19,114 bases of DNA, taken from Pseudomonadota bacterium. Its GTDB lineage: Bacteria; Pseudomonadota; Gammaproteobacteria; Steroidobacterales; Steroidobacteraceae. Location: assembly GCA_023417315.1 (NCBI GenBank), contig JAEZFW010000021.1, positions 1-19,114 on the forward strand, given 5' to 3'. A model generated the notes under the pieces. That model ran no database searches, was not told the origin of the DNA, and saw only the letters and a list, made by a program, of their open reading frames with translations. This document shows, one piece after another, positions 14,628-19,114 of this stretch (positions are counted from its first letter, which is position 1; the number at the start of each line of letters is the position of its first letter). The position numbers and the translations under genes were made by a program.

Positions 14628-15530
14628 TCAGACGCCTCGCATCGGATCGAGCGGCTCGATGCCTGGCACCTGCGCCGCTCGGATGGCGGCGTTAAGGGTA
14701 TTCAGAAGCAGGCAGGCGATCGTCATCGGCCCAACCCCTCCAGGCACGGGAGTGATCGCTCCCGCCCGTCGGACGGCGCTCTCGAAGTCAACATCGCCGA
14801 CTAGCACGGTCTTGCCGTTCCCCGCGTCGATTCGGTTGATGCCTACGTCAATGACGGTCGCGCCCGGGCGGATCCATTCGCCCGAGACCGCTCGCGGTCG
14901 CCCAATCGCCGCCACGACGATATCCGCTTCGGCGCACACCTTCGGCAGGTCACGCGTGCGGGAATGCGCGATCGTCACGGTGCAGTCGTTCTGCAGAAGC
15001 AGATGTGCCATGGGCTTCCCGACGATGTTGGAGCGGCCGATGACGAGAGCGCGCTGACCCGAGAGTTGCTCTTGCACCTCGCGGATCAGGATCAAACATC
15101 CGAGCGGAGTGCACGGTACCGTCGCCTCCTGGCCAAGAACGAGGCGGCCCGCGTTGATCGCATGAAACCCGTCCGCATCCTTCGCGGGATCGATAGTTGC
15201 AAGAACCGCGGTCGCGTCCACCTGTCTCGGCAGCGGGAGCTGTACCAGGATGCCGTGGACATCGGGGCGTGCGTTGAGCTCGTGCACCAGCCGGATCAAT
15301 TCCTCGGTGGTGGCGGTCGTAGGCAAGCGGAAATCGAAGTGCCGAATGCCAGCAGCTGCTGCTTGTTTCGTCTTATTGGAGACGTAAACCTGACTCGCCG
15401 GATCCTCTCCGACGAGCACCACTGCGAGACCTGGCACCGTCCCTTTCGCTGCGAGCTCGGCTGTGCGTTCGCTCACGCGCTTACGTAGTCGGTCGGCGAC
15501 CGCGCGCCCATCTATGATCGTGGCAGACAT
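14628..15530 (-). CDS. folD: bifunctional methylenetetrahydrofolate dehydrogenase/cyclohydrolase
   Basis: FolD converts 5,10-methylene-THF to 10-formyl-THF by an NADP-dependent dehydrogenase and a cyclohydrolase step, feeding purine and formyl-Met synthesis. The product has 300 residues from ATG 15530, chosen because GGGAGA sits just upstream and the sequence begins with the typical M-S-A-T-I-I-D-G. The 28 codons open further upstream are not FolD-like. Seen motifs are VYVSNKTK with catalytic Tyr49 and Lys53, the GILVQLPLP stretch, the CTPLG loop, the nucleotide-binding GRSNIVGKPMA, and the C-terminal PGGVGPMT signature. Length matches the family (E. coli 288). It is convergent with the marR-type gene (11 bp gap). 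The response-regulator gene lies 74 bp upstream on the same strand, so the two may be cotranscribed. Confidence 0.96.
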   Translation of the reverse strand: MSATIIDGRAVADRLRKRVSERTAELAAKGTVPGLAVVLVGEDPASQVYVSNKTKQAAAAGIRHFDFRLPTTATTEELIRLVHELNARPDVHGILVQLPLPRQVDATAVLATIDPAKDADGFHAINAGRLVLGQEATVPCTPLGCLILIREVQEQLSGQRALVIGRSNIVGKPMAHLLLQNDCTVTIAHSRTRDLPKVCAEADIVVAAIGRPRAVSGEWIRPGATVIDVGINRIDAGNGKTVLVGDVDFESAVRRAGAITPVPGGVGPMTIACLLLNTLNAAIRAAQVPGIEPLDPMRGV

Positions 15531-15604
15531 GCGCTCTCCCCGAAAGCAAAGGGCGCTATTGTCGTTCGCTTCGAAAGGTTTTGCGACTACGAGTGCGCGA
15601 TCCG

Positions 15605-16642
15605 TCAACGGCACGTAGGGTCACGGTTGGCATCGCGAGTGCCACGCTTCTCTTCGTACATCTCTGCATCGGCACGGCCGATCAGAGACTCGATGCTTTC
15701 GTCATCGGAAGGATCGACGAGCGCGGTGCCAACGCTGAGCTCGACTCGGTATGCGCGTTCGGAATCGGCGTTGAAGCTTTTCAGGTGCTCGCGAATGCGG
15801 CGCGTGAGCGCGTGTACGTCCGTGACGTGCGCCAACGCAACGAACTCATCGCCCCCCAGTCGACCCACAATGTCTGCATCGCGAAATGTCTGTTTGATGA
15901 TATTCGCGGCATCTCGAAGGGCTTGATCGCCCACGAGATGGCCGAGCGTGTCGTTGATCTGCTTCAGTCCATTCAAATCCATGAAGAAAAGAGCGAGCGA
16001 GTGATGCTCGCGTCGCGCCACTTTCAATGCTTGCTCGGCGAGCTCGAAGAATCCGCGACGATTCTTCAGCTGAGTCAGCTCATCGACCAGGGAAAGATTC
16101 TCGAGCAGCTCAGCGTTTCGGCGCAGCGCCTCTTCGCGCTCCCTCATCGCGGTGTCTGCACGGTGTTTGTGGATGGCGACTTCGATGGCCGCGCGCAGCT
16201 CGATTTCCTGGAAGGGCTTCACGATGTACCCGAGGGGGCCCGTGGTCACCGCGCGCTGCAGGGTGGCGGGATCGCTGTGGCCGGTCAGGAAGATCACGGG
16301 CACCGACGCACGCTCTTGTATCAGCCGTGCAGCTTGGATCCCGTCGATCTCACCGCTCAAACCCACGTCCATGACCACGAGTTGCGGCTGCAGCTCTTGC
16401 GCCATTCGCACGGCTTGCGCGCCCTCGCTGGCAATACCGCTCACTCGGTAGCCGAGGCGGATCAGCGTTTCTTCGAGATCGTGCGCGACCAGCCCCTCAT
16501 CCTCCACGAGCAGGATGGAGGCGGGTGCGGGATCATCCTCGTGGGACTCCGATTCCAATCCCAGCGAGTGCGACGAAGAATAGGAGCGGATTTCGATGCT
16601 GCTCACCTGATTCACGGGGCGGGGTTCCGAGAAAACACGCAC
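15605..16642 (-). CDS. response regulator with GGDEF domain (diguanylate cyclase)
   Basis: The 345-residue product has a 40-residue N-terminal extension and then a receiver domain (about 41-160) with acidic pocket E47-D48, phospho-acceptor Asp92, Thr120 and Lys142. A short helical linker (about 158-185) leads to a GGDEF domain (about 186-335). The active site reads GGDEF exactly (263-267), and the product-inhibition I-site RxxD is present five residues before it (RDAD, 254-257). It should therefore make cyclic di-GMP when phosphorylated and be feedback-inhibited. The start is GTG at 16642; the binding site is poor and GTG codons 10 and 13 are alternatives. The long extension may be partly untranslated. 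No kinase gene is nearby, so its partner is unknown. It is divergent from the PfkB-type gene. Confidence 0.93.
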   Translation of the reverse strand: MRVFSEPRPVNQVSSIEIRSYSSSHSLGLESESHEDDPAPASILLVEDEGLVAHDLEETLIRLGYRVSGIASEGAQAVRMAQELQPQLVVMDVGLSGEIDGIQAARLIQERASVPVIFLTGHSDPATLQRAVTTGPLGYIVKPFQEIELRAAIEVAIHKHRADTAMREREEALRRNAELLENLSLVDELTQLKNRRGFFELAEQALKVARREHHSLALFFMDLNGLKQINDTLGHLVGDQALRDAANIIKQTFRDADIVGRLGGDEFVALAHVTDVHALTRRIREHLKSFNADSERAYRVELSVGTALVDPSDDESIESLIGRADAEMYEEKRGTRDANRDPTCR

Positions 16643-16692
16643 CCATAACGCGCGAGTCGTCCTACAGGTTCATCGCGTTGTAGCACCGCGAC

Positions 16693-16713
16693 AATTGCGA
16701 CAAAAACGCAATT
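16693..16713. promoter_or_regulatory. inverted repeat, possible operator
   Basis: AATTGCG (16693-16699) and CGCAATT (16707-16713) are perfect inverted repeats with a 7-base spacer. They lie in the 164-bp gap between the divergent GGDEF and PfkB-type genes. Half-site centres are 14 bp apart, which could suit a dimeric regulator. No T-run follows on either side that would make it a clear terminator. Confidence 0.4.
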
Positions 16714-16738
16714 CGAGGCCCTTTCGTGTCGCCAAACC

Positions 16739-16766
16739 TTTCAAAATGCGGCATTTCGCCTAAAAT
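16739..16766 (+). promoter_or_regulatory. candidate promoter with internal palindrome
   Basis: TAAAAT at 16761-16766 matches the -10 consensus at five of six bases. A weak -35 (TTTCAA, 16739-16744) is 16 bp upstream. The palindrome AAATGC-G-GCATTT (16744-16756) fills the spacer, a usual place for a repressor site. AAAATGCG is repeated at 16743-16750 and 16762-16769. Transcription would start near 16773, about 34 bases before the PfkB-type start. Confidence 0.45.
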
Positions 16767-16806
16767 GCGCGCCGCCGCAACGGTCTCGCCCGGATTTGAA
16801 AAACGA

Positions 16807-17763
16807 ATGAACGCTTCTGCCGCCAAGCGAGCCCTCATCTGCGGCTCGCTCGCCTTCGACACGATCATGGTCTTCCAAGATCGCTTCAAGGCACACATCC
16901 TTCCCGACAAGATCCACATGTTGAACGTGTCGTTCCTCGTGCCGCAGCTTCGACGCGAGTTCGGCGGCTGCGCGGGCAACATCGCGTACAACCTCCGATT
17001 GCTGGCGGATCAAGGCGTGCCGATGGCGACAGCGGGCCGAGACTTCGGGCCTTATGGGGAATGGATGGCGAAAACCGGAGTTCCGCTGGATCACGTGAAG
17101 ATCATCGAAGCGGAGCACACCGCGCAGGCGTTCATCACGACTGACTTGGATGACAACCAGATCACGGCGTTCCATCCGGGCGCCATGCAACACTCTCATC
17201 TGAATTCCGTGTCTGACGCGACGGACATCGCAATCGGGATCGTTGCTCCGGACGGGCGTGACGGCATGATCCAGCACGCAGCGCAGTTTCGCGCAGCCGG
17301 AATTCCCTTCATCTTCGATCCGGGTCAGGGCCTTCCGATGTTCGGCGCCGACGATCTACGGGCGTTCATCGATCAAGCGACCTGGGTGGCGGTCAATGAG
17401 TATGAGTGGCAGCTGATTCAGAACCGCACGAAGCTCTCCACGGGAGATGTGGCGGCGAAAGTGCAGGCTCTGATCGTAACCCGCGGCGCGGAAGGATCCA
17501 CCATTCACACGCGCCATGGCGACATTATGATTCCCGTCGCGAAGGCCCGTGCGATCGTCGATCCGACCGGTTGCGGCGACGCTTATCGAGCCGGCTTGTT
17601 GCACGGGCTCTTACACGGGTTAGATTGGGAGACCACGGGCCGAGTGGCCTCCTTGATGGGCGCGATTAAGATCGAATCGAGAGGTACACAGAACCACTCG
17701 TTCTCACGCTCGGAGTTCGAATCTCGCTACAAAGAGAGCTTCGGAACGGCGTTATCGGCATAG
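16807..17763 (+). CDS. PfkB-family sugar/nucleoside kinase (possible adenosine kinase)
   Basis: The product has 318 residues from ATG 16807. The frame is open 27 codons further upstream, but a conserved-looking ribokinase start (A-L-I-C-G-S-L-A-F-D-T) begins at residue 9. The ribokinase fold signatures are present: GGCAGN at 53-58, and DPTGCGDA with catalytic Asp258, the usual D-T-x-G-A-G-D motif in variant form. These enzymes phosphorylate a sugar or nucleoside using ATP. The gene lies 98 bp before metK, and adenosine released from S-adenosylhomocysteine needs rescue by a kinase, so adenosine kinase is the favoured guess. Ribokinase- or fructokinase-like specificity cannot be excluded. The strong -10 and palindrome upstream suggest its own, regulated promoter, possibly shared with metK. 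Confidence 0.88.
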   Translation: MNASAAKRALICGSLAFDTIMVFQDRFKAHILPDKIHMLNVSFLVPQLRREFGGCAGNIAYNLRLLADQGVPMATAGRDFGPYGEWMAKTGVPLDHVKIIEAEHTAQAFITTDLDDNQITAFHPGAMQHSHLNSVSDATDIAIGIVAPDGRDGMIQHAAQFRAAGIPFIFDPGQGLPMFGADDLRAFIDQATWVAVNEYEWQLIQNRTKLSTGDVAAKVQALIVTRGAEGSTIHTRHGDIMIPVAKARAIVDPTGCGDAYRAGLLHGLLHGLDWETTGRVASLMGAIKIESRGTQNHSFSRSEFESRYKESFGTALSA

Positions 17764-17861
17764 GCCGGACCATCAGGACAGAATTGGGCGCTGCGAACCG
17801 CGCCCGACGATCACTCAGCAACCTACGCACAAAATCTGGACTAAACCGCTGGAATTTATCC

Positions 17862-19046
17862 ATGAGCAGCAGCTATCTCTTCACATCGGAGTCGGTCTCC
17901 GAGGGGCATCCCGACAAGGTTGCGGATCAAATCTCCGATGCGATCCTCGATGCGATCCTGGCACAGGACAAACATTCGAGAGTGGCCGCCGAGACGCTGT
18001 GCAATACCGGGCTCGTGGTGCTCGCGGGTGAGATCACGTCGAATGCGACTGTGGACTATCAAACCGTCGCGCGCGAGACCATTCGGCGCATCGGTTACGA
18101 CAATACCGAGTACGGCATCGACTACAAAGGCTGCGCGGTGCTCGTCGCGTACGACAAGCAATCGCCCGATATCGCGCAGGGCGTCGATGAAGGACGGGGC
18201 TTGAATCTCGATCAGGGCGCTGGCGACCAAGGCCTCATGTTCGGTTACGCCTGCGACGAAACACCTGAGTTGATGCCGCTGCCGATCTATTTGTCTCATC
18301 GACTCGTGGAGCGCCAGGCTCTGCTGCGGAAGGAAGGCACATTGAAGTGGCTGCGGCCCGATGCCAAGTCGCAGGTGACCGTGCGCTATGTGGACGGCCG
18401 TCCCAAGGAAATCGATACGGTGGTGTTGTCGACCCAGCACCATCCCGATGTCGAGCACGCGGCGCTGTCCGAAGCCGTGATCGAGGAGATCATCAAGCCT
18501 GTGTTGCCGAGGGAGCTCATCGGGGCCAAGGTGAACTACCTCGTGAACCCGACCGGCCGCTTCGTCGTCGGGGGTCCGCAGGGCGATTGCGGCCTCACGG
18601 GTCGCAAGATCATCGTGGATACGTATGGTGGCGCGGCTCCGCACGGCGGCGGCGCCTTCTCGGGTAAGGATCCTTCGAAGGTAGATCGCTCTGCGGCCTA
18701 CGCCGCCCGCTACGTGGCGAAGAACATCGTGGCCGCCGGTCTTGCGAGCAAGTGCCTGGTGCAGGTGTCGTACGCGATCGGCGTGGCAAAGCCGACCAGT
18801 GTCATGGCGACGACCTATGGCACGGGTAAGATCTCCGACGAGAAGATCGAGCAGCTGATCGCCAAGCACTTCGATCTGCGTCCGAAGGGGATCATTCAGA
18901 TGCTCGATCTGCTGCGCCCCATTTACCAAAAGACCGCCGCCTACGGTCATTTCGGTCGTGCGGAACCCGAGTTCAGCTGGGAAAAGACCGACAAGGCCGA
19001 CGCTCTCGCGGCCGAGGCGGGGCTCAAGAAGGCTGCGAACGCCTGA
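17862..19046 (+). CDS. metK: S-adenosylmethionine synthetase
   Basis: MetK makes S-adenosylmethionine from methionine and ATP, with Mg and K ions, as a cytosolic tetramer. The product has 394 residues from ATG 17862 (E. coli 384). The frame is open for 26 codons upstream, but FTSESVSEGHPDKVADQ is the universal MetK N-terminus and fixes the start; GGAA about seven bases upstream is a modest binding site. Landmarks are GHPDK with His16 and Asp18, the hexapeptide GAGDQG (119-124) for methionine/ATP binding, and the P-loop-like GGGAFSGKD (262-270). No truncation or frameshift is visible. I saw no SAM or SAH riboswitch pattern in the 98-base gap before it (17764-17861), which suggests transcription together with the PfkB-type gene. 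Confidence 0.97.
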   Translation: MSSSYLFTSESVSEGHPDKVADQISDAILDAILAQDKHSRVAAETLCNTGLVVLAGEITSNATVDYQTVARETIRRIGYDNTEYGIDYKGCAVLVAYDKQSPDIAQGVDEGRGLNLDQGAGDQGLMFGYACDETPELMPLPIYLSHRLVERQALLRKEGTLKWLRPDAKSQVTVRYVDGRPKEIDTVVLSTQHHPDVEHAALSEAVIEEIIKPVLPRELIGAKVNYLVNPTGRFVVGGPQGDCGLTGRKIIVDTYGGAAPHGGGAFSGKDPSKVDRSAAYAARYVAKNIVAAGLASKCLVQVSYAIGVAKPTSVMATTYGTGKISDEKIEQLIAKHFDLRPKGIIQMLDLLRPIYQKTAAYGHFGRAEPEFSWEKTDKADALAAEAGLKKAANA

Positions 19047-19053
19047 GTTCGAG

Positions 19054-19093
19054 TGACGGGGTGACGGGGTGACGAGGTGACGAGGTGACGAAG
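19054..19093. repeat. 8-bp tandem repeat, five units
   Basis: Five head-to-tail units of consensus TGACGRGG follow the metK stop: two TGACGGGG, two TGACGAGG and a diverged TGACGAAG. The array is 40 bp long and close to the window end. The pairwise grading of units looks like slippage during replication. Function is unknown; it may vary in copy number between strains. Confidence 0.8.
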
Positions 19094-19114
19094 TCAGAAA
19101 CTGCGGCGTAGATC

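Noticed and set aside
15581..16648. A 355-codon plus-strand open frame covering the whole GGDEF gene
   Set aside because: It is the exact antisense of a clear receiver-GGDEF protein and shows no family motif of its own; long antisense frames are common in G+C-rich genes.
17764..17861. A SAM or SAH riboswitch ahead of metK
   Set aside because: I looked for conserved SAM-I, SAM-II and SAH aptamer features in these 98 bases and found none.
1..19114. CRISPR array, tRNA, rRNA, insertion sequence or prophage genes
   Set aside because: No spaced repeat array, no tRNA-like cloverleaf that I could recognise, and no transposase or integrase motif was seen on either strand.

Overview
The window is G+C-rich, tightly packed bacterial chromosome. 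Signal peptides, a Gammaproteobacteria-style Ton/Tol apparatus, an E. coli-length FolD and MetK, and long codon-biased genes with ATGA overlaps suggest a gammaproteobacterium, perhaps of the Steroidobacter/Nevskiales/Xanthomonadales kind. That placement is inference; no rRNA or other marker gene is present.

Region 1 (1-10105) is one long plus-strand unit. It opens with a convincing c-di-GMP-I (GEMM) riboswitch at 134-224. A stable hairpin (221-243) reuses the 3' strand of riboswitch helix P1, so the two are mutually exclusive. Ten closely spaced or overlapping genes follow: a TlpA/ResA-like thioredoxin, a secreted coiled-coil plus beta-sandwich protein, two large secreted TPR proteins, a TPR lipoprotein, a small secreted protein of unknown function, an ExbB/TolQ-type channel, two different ExbD/TolR-type proteins, and a TonB-like transducer whose C-terminus resembles the AgmX/PglI tail of myxobacterial gliding and surface machines. 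All predicted products sit in the inner membrane, periplasm or outer membrane. The simplest reading is a proton-driven, envelope-spanning machine whose expression is set by c-di-GMP. This is the most interesting system in the window. The two ExbD proteins differ at the key proton-carrying position: Asp30 in one, Asn23 in the other.

Region 2 (10106-14616) holds a small helical orphan protein, a divergent phosphoenolpyruvate carboxylase (ppc), a convergent 68-residue hypothetical gene, a 332-base gene-free stretch with short repeats, and a MarR-family regulator. The PEP carboxylase keeps its catalytic motifs but differs at two of the four residues that bind the inhibitor aspartate in the E. coli enzyme.

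Region 3 (14617-16642, minus strand) carries folD and a receiver-GGDEF response regulator with intact active site and inhibitory site, hence a likely diguanylate cyclase making the ligand of the riboswitch at the other end of the window.

Region 4 (16643-19114, plus strand) carries a PfkB-family kinase, possibly an adenosine kinase, and metK, then five copies of an 8-bp tandem repeat at the window edge. With folD these genes fit one-carbon and S-adenosylmethionine metabolism.
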